A stretch of 20,875 nucleotides of DNA from an uncultured Clostridia bacterium (lineage in GTDB: Bacteria; Bacillota; Clostridia; Oscillospirales; Acutalibacteraceae), in contig CAMVYG010000007.1 of NCBI GenBank assembly GCA_947171615.1, forward strand, positions 1 through 20,875, read 5' to 3'. The notes under the pieces were generated by a model. The model was not told where the DNA came from, searched no databases, and saw nothing but the letters and a program-made list of their open reading frames with translations. Shown here in pieces: positions 14,543 through 20,868 of the stretch (position 1 is the first letter of the stretch; the number at the start of each line of letters is the position of its first letter). Both the position numbers and the translations under genes were made by a program.

Positions 14543-14884
14543 ATGCCGGGAACCAGAAAGCTGGGAAGAGACACCGCTCATAGAACTGCCATGCTCCGTG
14601 GGCTGGTAACCTTCTTCTTTGAAAACGGCAAGATCGAAACAACCGTGACCCGCGCCAAAGAGGTGCGTGCCATGGCCGAAAAGATGATCACTATCGCCAA
14701 AGAGGAAAATCTTCAGAATAAGCGCCTGGTGATGAGCTTCATCACCAAGGAAAGCGTAACCCGCAAGCTGTTTACGGAGATCGCCCCCAAGTATGCCGAC
14801 CGCAACGGCGGCTATACCCGGATCACCAAGCTCGGGCCGCGTCGCGGCGACGCCGCCGAAATGGCGATTCTGGAGCTGCTGTAA
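14543..14884 (+). CDS. rplQ: 50S ribosomal protein L17
   Basis: L17 is a tunnel-exit protein and usually the last gene of the alpha operon. From ATG 14543 the product is 113 residues, beginning MPGTRKLGRDTAHRTAMLRG and containing ENGKIETTVTRAKEVRAMAE and the end YTRITKLGPRRGDAAEMAIL. An in-frame GTG at 14534 would add three residues but overlaps the ribosome binding site; ATAGGAG is 8 nt from the ATG chosen. A strong terminator follows 21 nt after the stop. Confidence 0.97.
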   Translation: MPGTRKLGRDTAHRTAMLRGLVTFFFENGKIETTVTRAKEVRAMAEKMITIAKEENLQNKRLVMSFITKESVTRKLFTEIAPKYADRNGGYTRITKLGPRRGDAAEMAILELL

Positions 14885-14905
14885 GGCAGAAACATGTAAA
14901 AGGTG

Positions 14906-14933
14906 AAAAAGCCCCCGCAAGGGGGCTTTTTTT
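14906..14933 (+). terminator. Intrinsic terminator of the ribosomal superoperon
   Basis: The stem is GCCCCC/GGGGGC (14911-14916 with 14921-14926) closed by a GCAA tetraloop and followed by seven Ts (14927-14933). Five As immediately before the stem can extend the pairing with the Ts. It lies just after rplQ and ends the transcription unit. Confidence 0.95.
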
Positions 14934-15126
14934 CAAAGCGGCAGTTAGTTTTTAGCCGTCAGGTTTAGTTGTTAGGGAAAGGGCGTTTGTGCCGCTGGCT
15001 GGGATAGAATCGAGATTCTTCGGCGTTTTCACGCCTCAGAATGACAACGTGCAGTGGAGGTTGGTGAAATAAATTATCATTTAACGCACTAGCGATTTCC
15101 TCTTATTGTCATTCTGAACCGAAGGT

Positions 15127-15202
15127 GAAGAATCTCGAATAGAAGTTACTAACGAATAAAAGAGCGTTGCACCCGCCGGTCACTTCTAATAGAGATTCTT
15201 CG
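15127..15202. repeat. 76-bp palindromic repeat, unit 1
   Basis: The unit begins GAAGAATCTCGAATAGAAGT and ends ACTTCTAATAGAGATTCTTC(G), so its ends are near-perfect reverse complements around a roughly 36-nt centre. It matches unit 2 (15292-15367) at about 64 of 76 positions without gaps. It is flanked by the inverted words TGTCATTCTGA (15107) and TCAGAATGA (15215). Confidence 0.75.
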
Positions 15203-15291
15203 TCACCGCATTCCTCAGAATGAGAGTGGGAAAAAGAGGAGACCACACCTATCTGTCATTATGCTGAGAAAAAGATGCTGCGCATCTTCTC

Positions 15292-15367
15292 GAAGAATCT
15301 CGAATAGAAGTCACTAACAAATAAAAGAGTAGTGCACCCACCAATCACTTCTAATCGAGCTCTTTCG
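15292..15367. repeat. 76-bp palindromic repeat, unit 2
   Basis: This is the second copy, offset 165 bp from unit 1. The left arm GAAGAATCTCGAATAGAAGT is identical to unit 1; the right arm has drifted (ACTTCTAATCGAGCTCTTTC). A 7-bp hairpin AAGATGC/GCATCTT with a 3-nt loop lies just upstream at 15272-15288. Confidence 0.7.
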
Positions 15368-15412
15368 CTATACTCTTTTCTAACTACTAACAGCTAATCG
15401 CTAACAACTAAG

Positions 15413-15456
15413 TAGGGCCCGTCCTCCGAACAGAGACCGTCCTCCGGACGGTCCGC
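15413..15456. repeat. 44-bp dispersed hairpin repeat, copy 1
   Basis: Begins TAGGG and contains CCGAACAGAG and the hairpin GACCGTCC-TCC-GGACGGTC. It is the same as 20758-20801 at 42 of 44 positions, in the same orientation. In this copy the stem is followed three bases later by TTTT, so it could also act as a weak rightward terminator after the main one. Confidence 0.8.
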
Positions 15457-15529
15457 TTTTCTGCGAAACTTACGGATCATACAGAGAGCGACTGTAAAGC
15501 ACACAAACAATACAGAAAGGAAAAAGCAT

Positions 15530-16303
15530 ATGAATCAAGTCACTGTAACAAAGGTCAGGGAAGGGATCTGGATCTTCACGGAAGACGCTCCCGGTACTGC
15601 TGTGGATGCCTATCTTGTCTGCGGCTCGGAACGGGCTGTTCTGATCGACTCCCTTCAGGAAGCCACGGGAATTTATGGCAGGGTTCGGGAGCTGACAAAA
15701 CTTCCGGTGGATCTGCTTTTGACCCACGGGCATTATGACCACACCGGAGCCGCCTGGGAATTTGCAGAGGCAGGCTGTGCCATCTATATGGAGCCTTCGG
15801 ATCTTCCCCTGCTGCCGGATGCCAAGCGTCCCCTGAATGAAGCGGCAGTTACGCCTTTGAAGGACGGCCAGATCTTTGAGCTGGGCGGACGGACGCTGGA
15901 AACCATTCTGGTGCCGGGCCATACGCCGGGCAGTGCGGTATTTCTGGACCGAAAAGACCAGATCGCCTTTTCCGGGGACAGCTTCGGTTCCGGCCCTATC
16001 TGGCTTCAACTGCCCTACAGCCTGCCTCTTTCCCGGTTTCAGGTGAATTTAGAGGCGGCGTTGGAGAAGCTGGAGGAAATTCCTGATTTGCTTCTGTTGC
16101 AGGGCCACCGGAACCAGTCCCCCCGGGAACTGCGGCTGGATTACGTTCACGACCTGCTGGACACCGTAAAGGCCGTGCGGGATGGCAGCCTCAGGGGAGA
16201 GACGGAAACCATGGAAGCGGCGGGGCAGGTGTTCCCTTATGCCGTTGTTTCCCACGGCGCTATGCTGGGCCTTTTCTATTCCCCGGAGCGGATTGAGGAA
16301 TAA
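15530..16303 (+). CDS. MBL-fold metallo-hydrolase
   Basis: The 257-residue protein has the metallo-beta-lactamase fold with the complete binuclear metal set: His66-x-His68-x-Asp70-His71 (LLTHGHYDHTG), His131 (VPGHTPGS), Asp150 (FSGDSFG) and His193 (LQGHRN). There is no signal peptide, so it should act in the cytoplasm. Members of this family include glyoxalase II-like thioesterases, lactonases and many enzymes of unknown substrate; the sequence does not decide among them. AAAGGA lies 8-9 nt before the ATG. It is a single gene after the repeat region and converges on the leftward gene group, with a shared terminator. Confidence 0.92.
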   Translation: MNQVTVTKVREGIWIFTEDAPGTAVDAYLVCGSERAVLIDSLQEATGIYGRVRELTKLPVDLLLTHGHYDHTGAAWEFAEAGCAIYMEPSDLPLLPDAKRPLNEAAVTPLKDGQIFELGGRTLETILVPGHTPGSAVFLDRKDQIAFSGDSFGSGPIWLQLPYSLPLSRFQVNLEAALEKLEEIPDLLLLQGHRNQSPRELRLDYVHDLLDTVKAVRDGSLRGETETMEAAGQVFPYAVVSHGAMLGLFYSPERIEE

Positions 16304-16396
16304 TTTTTTGGATGCAACTGCTTTGCGGTTGCCTTGAGAACAGACCTGAATTGCGAAGCGATTCTCTTTTCCCGGAATATGGGACAAAAGCACAGT

Positions 16397-16448
16397 AAAA
16401 AAACAGACCATGGGAAGGCGGTACTCCACATGGTCTGTCTTTATTTTT
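16397..16448. terminator. Bidirectional intrinsic terminator between convergent genes
   Basis: A perfect 10-bp stem, ACAGACCATG/CATGGTCTGT (16403-16412 with 16429-16438), encloses a 16-nt loop. On the + strand it is followed by CTTTATTTTT; on the - strand the seven As at 16397-16403 become a T-run. It therefore serves the metallo-hydrolase gene (+) and the small membrane protein gene (-). Confidence 0.88.
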
Positions 16449-16460
16449 CAGGGAAGCATG

Positions 16461-16682
16461 TTATTTCCCCGAAAATTTTCTTTGCAGAAGCGATCCGATC
16501 ACCAGCAGAATGAGGGCAGGCAGCAGGAAGCAGATCCCAGCCGTAAGAAGCCAGGCCCAAAAGGGAGCGGAATGCAAGGCGCTGTCATAGCGGAGCCAGT
16601 CCATCACCACGCGAATGAAAAAACCGGCGGCAAAAAGAATACTGAATCCATAGCAAAGCTTTGGAAGATGTTGTTTTTTCAT
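16461..16682 (-). CDS. Small two-helix membrane protein, function unknown
   Basis: The 73-residue product begins MKKQHLPKLCYGFSILFAAG and has two hydrophobic segments, about residues 9-27 and 41-61, separated by a polar stretch containing YDSALHSAPF, and a basic C-terminus (LLQRKFSGK). Similar short proteins with a Ser-Ala-Pro-Phe turn between two helices occur in Firmicutes, but I know no function. I chose the ATG at 16682 because AAGGAAAGGGG lies 7 nt upstream; a GTG 13 codons earlier lacks such a site. It lies 141 nt beyond the cellulase and has its own promoter candidate. Confidence 0.75.
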   Translation of the reverse strand: MKKQHLPKLCYGFSILFAAGFFIRVVMDWLRYDSALHSAPFWAWLLTAGICFLLPALILLVIGSLLQRKFSGK

Positions 16683-16738
16683 AAGGAAACCCCTTTCCTT
16701 GGAAATTTCGGCTGGTTTCACGCAGGGAAATTGCCCGG

Positions 16739-16767
16739 ATGATTTTCTGAAAAAATCATTTTGCCAA
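16739..16767 (-). promoter_or_regulatory. Candidate promoter for the small membrane protein
   Basis: On the - strand TTGGCA (16767-16762) is followed after 17 nt by AATCAT (16744-16739): five of six and four of six consensus sigma-A positions. It sits about 55 nt before the ATG. An AT-rich inverted repeat TTTGAAAAAT/ATTTTTCAAA (16790-16811) lies between the cellulase stop and this site and may end cellulase transcription weakly. Confidence 0.4.
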
Positions 16768-16823
16768 CGGCAAAAGACGCAAAACCTGATTTGAAAAATT
16801 TATTTTTCAAACTTCTCCCTTTG

Positions 16824-18383
16824 CTAAAACCGGGAGAACACAAATTTCCCGGATTCGGAGAGATCCGTCTGTTTCCAGCCGCCGCTTGCGGAAGCGCCGG
16901 GCTTCAAAGCGGCGGAAGTCTCACTCTTATCGCAGAGGGACCAGTTTGCCCAGCTGATGCCCCGGTTTTCCAGGAAGTCCAGCCATTCTCCGGACTCCTT
17001 CAGGAACACGCCGCCGCTGCCGTCGGCACGGCTGGTTCCCCATTCCGAAACGAAAATGGCAATTCCCTGATTTCTGGCAGAGTCGATCCTGTCCCGCAGC
17101 TCCTTGCCGTGGGTACCGGCATAAAAATGCAGGGTGTACATCAGGTTTTTCCCCTGCACCGGGTCGGCGGCAGCCAGGTGGATATCCTGGCTCCAGGTGG
17201 GGCTACCGATGAGGATCACCCCGTCAGAGCCGGCGTCCCGAATGGTTTTGACCACTTCCTGGGCATAGGGCTTCACGTCGTTTTTCCAGGAAACATTGCC
17301 GTTTGGCTCATTGCAGATCTCATACAGCACCGCCGGGCTGTCCTTATACCGCTTTGCCATTTCGGCGAAGAAGCTCTTTGCCTCCTTCAAATGGCTTTTG
17401 GGATTGCCGTCGGAAAGAATATGCCAGTCCAGAATAACGTACATATCGTTTTCGATGGCGGCGTCCACCGCGGCGATCACCTGTTTTTTCATGGCCTCCG
17501 GCTGGGAGATATATCCGTTTTCTCCGGTATACATAGCCACCCGGAACAGGTTTGCCCCATAGTCCGCTGTGGTTTTGATGGCCCCGGAGGAGGCGTACTG
17601 CCCGTACCACTGCATGCCGTGGGTGCTCATGCCCCGGAGAATAATGGGATCGCCCGCCTCGTTGCAGAGCTGGGTTCCCTTGACCTGGAGCTTTCCGTTT
17701 TCAGTCACGCCGCCCTTTCTGGCTTCGATAGGCTGAGGAGGCGTGCCAGGCTCAAAGGGGGGCGCGTCCGGAGTATTGGCCTTTTTTGTGGCCCGGCAGA
17801 CCAGGGCGCAGGCCTCCGCCCGGGACAGGCCTGCCTTGGGGCGGAAGGTGCCTTCCGTGTCGCCAAACACAATCCCTTCCGCATAGGCGGCCAGCACGGT
17901 TTCATAATATCTGCCGTCCAGACTGGAAAAGTCCTTGATCTTTCGGGACTCCGTATTGTAATCTCCCTGTGCGCCGGGAAGAAAAGCCTTCATTAAAATC
18001 TTTACCGCCAGCTGCCGGGAAATGGGCCGGTCAAAGGTCTGGCCGGTAGGGGGAAGCTCATCCCAGTCATACCAGCCCTGTTCCAAAGCTGCCTGGGTCA
18101 TGGAGGCCGCCCAGTGCTTCACCTGGCCCTGCACAGGGGTAAGTCCCTTGCGGCGGGCCACAATGCTCACAAATTCCGCGCCGGTAATGGTCTGGTTGGG
18201 GCGGAAGGTGCCGTCCTTATAGCCGGCCAGCCAGCCGGAATCGGCCATGGCTGTGATGTCGTTATAATACCATCTGCCGGGCTTTACATCGGAAAAGGTG
18301 GTATTTGCTGCGGAAGCTCCGGGAAGAGAGCTCCCCAGAAGGAGCTGGGCAGTTAAAAGCAGACAGGCGAAAAAACGCTTCAT
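16824..18383 (-). CDS. Secreted SLH-domain GH5 endoglucanase (cellulase)
   Basis: The 519-residue preprotein has a signal peptide (residues 1-25, cleavage after ASA). Three S-layer-homology repeats follow: about 30-80 (FSDVKPGRWYYNDI...GYKDGTFRPNQ), 89-133 (divergent) and 149-200 (FGDTEGTFRPKAGLSRAEA). A Pro-rich linker and a glycoside hydrolase family 5 domain (about 230-519) complete it. The predicted acid/base is Glu359 (ICNEP) and the nucleophile Glu447 (FVSEWGT), with His321, His419 and Tyr421 (LHFY) in the active site. The segment ISWANWSLCDKSETSAALKPG (two adjoining stretches) resembles subfamily 2 endo-beta-1,4-glucanases. SLH repeats normally bind secondary cell-wall polymer, so the enzyme should be displayed on the surface. 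It overlaps the preceding gene by ATGA. Confidence 0.93.
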   Translation of the reverse strand: MKRFFACLLLTAQLLLGSSLPGASAANTTFSDVKPGRWYYNDITAMADSGWLAGYKDGTFRPNQTITGAEFVSIVARRKGLTPVQGQVKHWAASMTQAALEQGWYDWDELPPTGQTFDRPISRQLAVKILMKAFLPGAQGDYNTESRKIKDFSSLDGRYYETVLAAYAEGIVFGDTEGTFRPKAGLSRAEACALVCRATKKANTPDAPPFEPGTPPQPIEARKGGVTENGKLQVKGTQLCNEAGDPIILRGMSTHGMQWYGQYASSGAIKTTADYGANLFRVAMYTGENGYISQPEAMKKQVIAAVDAAIENDMYVILDWHILSDGNPKSHLKEAKSFFAEMAKRYKDSPAVLYEICNEPNGNVSWKNDVKPYAQEVVKTIRDAGSDGVILIGSPTWSQDIHLAAADPVQGKNLMYTLHFYAGTHGKELRDRIDSARNQGIAIFVSEWGTSRADGSGGVFLKESGEWLDFLENRGISWANWSLCDKSETSAALKPGASASGGWKQTDLSESGKFVFSRF

Positions 18384-19318
18384 TTTTGCACCGGCTCCCT
18401 TCTTGCCTCCAGCCAGCGGAGAATATCTTCATAGACCTTTTGCTTTTCCCGTTCGTTCAGCAGTTCGTGGCGCATGCCGGGGTATAGGGTGAGCTCCACG
18501 TTTTTCACCCCTGCCGCCTGCAAGGCGTCCGCCACCTGCCTGGGGCCGACGCCGTAATTTCCCACGGGATCGTCTGTGCCTGCCAGAAGATAAATGGGAA
18601 GCGCCTTGGGAACTGCCGCCGCCCACTGGGGAGAGCTGACTTCCTGAAGTCCGGTAAAAAGATCCCGGTACCCGGCGGCGGTAAAGGCGAAGCCACACAT
18701 GGGATCGGCCTCATAAGCTTTGCAGTTTTCCTCATCGGTGGAGAGCCAGGCAAATTTGTTTACCGGGTTCTGAATTCGTTTATTGTACAGGCCGAAGGCC
18801 AGCTTATCGATCAGATTTCCCCGGGAGCGGGGGCCCCGCAACTTACATTGCAGCTCTGCCAGGGCCTTTCCGGGCTTTACGCCGGGATTCTGCCCCATGG
18901 TGCCGCAGAGAATGCAGCCGGAAAGCTTTTCCCCATAGCGAATGAGGAAGGAACGGGACAGAAAAGAACCCATGCTGTGGCCCATGAGAAACAGAGGAAG
19001 GCCGGGGTGCTCCTGCTGGGCCTCGTCCATCAGGGCGTTCAGATCGTTTATCACGTTTTCCCAGCCGTTTTCATCGGCAAAGTGGCCGTTTAACTGGGCG
19101 GAACGGCCATGGCCCGCATGGTCGTTCATATAGACAGCATAGCCCCGTTCCGCCAAAAAGGCGCCGAAGGCGTCATAGCGGGCGCTGTGCTCCGCCATGC
19201 CGTGGGCGATCACCAAAATGGCTGTAGGAGGCGCTTCTTCCCGAACCCAGCTGCGGGAAAAAATTCTTCCCGGCTGGCCGCAGGCTTTTCGTGTCCATTC
19301 TTTTCTTGCAATACTCAT
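18380..19318 (-). CDS. Alpha/beta hydrolase, monoacylglycerol lipase/lysophospholipase type
   Basis: The 312-residue protein has the Hydrolase_4 (serine aminopeptidase S33-type) layout: oxyanion region VIAHGMAEHSARYDAF (37-52), the loop NDHAGHGRS, the nucleophile Ser115 in GHSMGS, an acid at Asp249 or Asp250 (AGTDDPVG) and His284 (GMRHELLNE). This is the pattern of monoacylglycerol lipases and PldB-like lysophospholipases. There is no signal peptide, so it is probably cytoplasmic; the substrate is unknown. AAGGAGGAG lies 5 nt before the ATG. It starts 25 nt after the acetyltransferase stop, and its own stop overlaps the cellulase start (ATGA), so the three genes are probably co-transcribed. 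Confidence 0.92.
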   Translation of the reverse strand: MSIARKEWTRKACGQPGRIFSRSWVREEAPPTAILVIAHGMAEHSARYDAFGAFLAERGYAVYMNDHAGHGRSAQLNGHFADENGWENVINDLNALMDEAQQEHPGLPLFLMGHSMGSFLSRSFLIRYGEKLSGCILCGTMGQNPGVKPGKALAELQCKLRGPRSRGNLIDKLAFGLYNKRIQNPVNKFAWLSTDEENCKAYEADPMCGFAFTAAGYRDLFTGLQEVSSPQWAAAVPKALPIYLLAGTDDPVGNYGVGPRQVADALQAAGVKNVELTLYPGMRHELLNEREKQKVYEDILRWLEARREPVQK

Positions 19319-19343
19319 GGGGACTCCTCCTTTTCGGGATCGA

Positions 19344-20546
19344 TCAGAACAGATCCAGCACGTGACAGGGCTTGTGATAGAATACGTTTTCCAGGGGTGC
19401 GCCGGGATTTTTTACCGTGGTTGCCGGCATCCAGGAAAGCTCCCCGGCGCTCCGCACGCCGCAAAGCAGGGCGGAAAAATCGCTGATGGGCAAAAGAATG
19501 TCGGGATCGGCGCTGACACGCTCTACCTGGTTTTCTCTATTGGGGGAGAAGGTCAGCCGGAAGGTATCGTTATTCTCTTCCAAAAGCGGGTCGGTAAGCT
19601 TCAGGGTAAGGCTGCCCTCGCCCCGGCATTTGCAGAGCTTCAGGGCTTCTTCTGCGTTTACCACCCGGAGCATGCCGTTCAAGAACAGCTTGCAGTCCAT
19701 GGAGGCGGCCTCCGGGAACAGGGAAAGAATATTGATATGGGCGGGGGTGGAGAAGCGGATCGCCTCATAATTGGCGATAAAGGCGGTGCGGACAAAATGC
19801 AGCAGCCCCTGGAGCGCTCTGGCGTCCCGGAACAAAAGGCCGTTTCTGGCGGAAAAATCCGTGCGGCAGTTTAAGACTTCGCCGTCCCGCCCGCCAATGA
19901 GAAACGCGCCAGGGACTCCCGCTTCGTCTTCCCACACGAAAATGTAGCGCTTCTGTTCCAGCAGATTGGCTTTTTCCAAATCGGGGTCATAGGCCTCCCG
20001 CACCACGGAAAGGTTGCAGTTTTCGTAAACGGCATTGTATACCGCAAGCAGGGGGGAAAGATCGTCTCCGGGGAAAAGCTGGTATACCCGCCCGCCAACA
20101 TCCGGCACATTCAAGTCGGAAAGGGGAAGCGTCCACAAATGGCAGGGCTGCCCGTTTTCAAAGCCGAATTTCCGGTAGTAAGCTGCGCTGAAAGGGTAGA
20201 GCGAGGAAAGGACAAAGCCACTGTCATAAAGATCCCGGAAGGAAGCCTGCATACAGGCGCGAATCGCCCCGCCCCGCCGGTGAGCGGGCAGGGTGGCCAC
20301 GCCGCCTACGCCGCCCATCTTTACAGTATGCCCGTCAAACCGGGAAGTATATTTGTTCATGATGAAGCTGGCTACGGGCATAGGCTCGTTTTCCAAAAAG
20401 GCAGCCCAGCAGTCATAGCGGGGCTCTTCCTTTGCTTCCGGGGCTTCCGCCCGGACTTTTTCCAAATCAAATCCGCCTTCAAAGGCGACTGCCATATGGA
20501 GGCCGGAATAATACCGCTCCTCCGGTTTCAGTTTTCTTGCCTGCAT
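19344..20546 (-). CDS. Eis-like GNAT N-acetyltransferase
   Basis: The 400-residue protein resembles the Eis family: an N-terminal GNAT domain with the acetyl-CoA loop VATLPAHRRGGAIRACM (83-99), a second GNAT-like domain, and a C-terminal SCP2-like domain (about 290-400). In Mycobacterium Eis (402 residues) Tyr126 before GRFG is the general acid and the carboxylate of the last residue, Phe402, the general base. Here Tyr124 precedes RKFG and the protein ends in Phe400. Eis enzymes acetylate amines, including aminoglycosides; the native substrate here is unknown. I chose the ATG at 20546, with GGGAGGA about 8 nt upstream, over a frame open to 20711. It is the first gene of the leftward group. 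Confidence 0.9.
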   Translation of the reverse strand: MQARKLKPEERYYSGLHMAVAFEGGFDLEKVRAEAPEAKEEPRYDCWAAFLENEPMPVASFIMNKYTSRFDGHTVKMGGVGGVATLPAHRRGGAIRACMQASFRDLYDSGFVLSSLYPFSAAYYRKFGFENGQPCHLWTLPLSDLNVPDVGGRVYQLFPGDDLSPLLAVYNAVYENCNLSVVREAYDPDLEKANLLEQKRYIFVWEDEAGVPGAFLIGGRDGEVLNCRTDFSARNGLLFRDARALQGLLHFVRTAFIANYEAIRFSTPAHINILSLFPEAASMDCKLFLNGMLRVVNAEEALKLCKCRGEGSLTLKLTDPLLEENNDTFRLTFSPNRENQVERVSADPDILLPISDFSALLCGVRSAGELSWMPATTVKNPGAPLENVFYHKPCHVLDLF

Positions 20547-20559
20547 GGTAAATTCCTCC

Positions 20560-20572
20560 CAAGTAGTACTTG
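20560..20572. promoter_or_regulatory. Palindrome at the acetyltransferase ribosome binding site
   Basis: CAAGTAGTACTTG is a perfect inverted repeat of CAAGTA around one central base. It starts about where transcription from the candidate promoter would begin and runs into the ribosome binding site GGGAGGA. It could be an operator for a dimeric regulator or an RNA hairpin; the sequence does not say which. Confidence 0.4.
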
Positions 20573-20577
20573 AGAAA

Positions 20578-20606
20578 ACCATACCATATTTTAGAGGAAA
20601 ATTCAA
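20578..20606 (-). promoter_or_regulatory. Candidate sigma-A promoter of the leftward group
   Basis: On the - strand TTGAAT (20606-20601) is followed after 17 nt by TATGGT (20583-20578), each with four of six consensus positions. The expected transcript start is near 20571, about 25 nt before the acetyltransferase ATG. An overlapping second TATGGT lies five bases upstream. Confidence 0.45.
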
Positions 20607-20757
20607 CAGAAGAGCAGGGATTCGTTGTTGGCTGTCCGTAATTTGCCGCCTGGAAAGTGTGTGGCAAGGGCTTAGCTCCCTTTCAGGAGTTTTTCCGGGA
20701 AAGAAAAACAAAAGGCGATGCCAATCGTTGATCTATGGTTTTTCACTCAACTGAATG

Positions 20758-20801
20758 TAGGGACCGGCCTCCGAACAGAGACCGTCCTCCGGACGGTCCG
20801 C
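20758..20801. repeat. 44-bp dispersed hairpin repeat, copy 2
   Basis: Matches 15413-15456 at 42 of 44 bases (differences near the left end only), including the hairpin GACCGTCC-TCC-GGACGGTC. The two copies lie in direct orientation about 5.3 kb apart and bracket the whole accessory gene block. Confidence 0.8.
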
Positions 20802-20835
20802 AGGTTTTGCAGGGAATATGCGGCCCGCCAAGGAT

Positions 20836-20868
20836 GGTGCTATGCCCCAGTGGGGCATGCCCAGCACC
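20836..20868. repeat. Terminal hairpin at the right edge
   Basis: Outer stem GGTGCT/AGCACC (20836-20841 with 20863-20868) and inner stem ATGCCCC/GGGGCAT (20842-20848 with 20852-20858), with a 4-nt bulge GCCC on one side. There is no T-run before the window ends. It may belong with the adjacent 44-bp repeat to a larger intergenic element that continues beyond the window. Confidence 0.5.

Larger units (their letters stand above)
14944..15411. repeat. MITE-like composite of inverted repeats
   Basis: Words of the type GAGATTCTTCG and TCAGAATGACA recur in alternating orientation: right-hand type at 15012-15046 and 15192-15223, and left-hand type (TGTCATTCTGA, GAAGAATCTC) at 15107-15136 and 15254-15301. 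The outer ends are also inverted: TTAGTTGTTAG at 14965-14975 is the exact reverse complement of CTAACAACTAA at 15401-15411, and looser GTTAG/CTAAC words flank it. Similar CATTCTGA...GAATCTC words occur as dispersed intergenic repeats in many bacterial genomes (general knowledge, not searched). No transposase is present, so any movement would have to be in trans. Confidence 0.7.
14934..15529. other. Gene-free 596-nt region filled by repeats
   Basis: No open frame here looks like a protein and no RNA gene was recognised. The contents are a repeat composite (14944-15411), a 44-bp dispersed hairpin repeat (15413-15456) and about 70 nt of leader to the metallo-hydrolase gene, with AAAGGA as its ribosome binding site. 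Base composition is more AT-rich and the sequence looks quite unlike the ribosomal genes. I could not pick a convincing promoter for the downstream gene. Confidence 0.7.

Noticed and set aside
13313..14920. 535-codon open - strand frame opposite rpsD, rpoA and rplQ
   Set aside because: Low-complexity antisense translation with no domain; the sense genes are certain.
15000..15411. CRISPR array
   Set aside because: The repeats are few, long, inverted relative to each other and spaced 165 bp apart, without regular unique spacers or cas genes.
15434..15461. Second strong terminator before the MBL gene
   Set aside because: The stem is good, but the T-run is only four and is separated from the stem; the element is better explained as the dispersed repeat.
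16761..17996. 411-codon + strand frame opposite the cellulase
   Set aside because: The - strand frame has a signal peptide, SLH repeats and GH5 catalytic residues; the + frame has none and lacks a ribosome binding site.
15413..20801. Composite transposon
   Set aside because: The 44-bp flanking repeats are hairpins in direct orientation and there is no transposase, integrase or resolvase between them; kept only as a finding to check.
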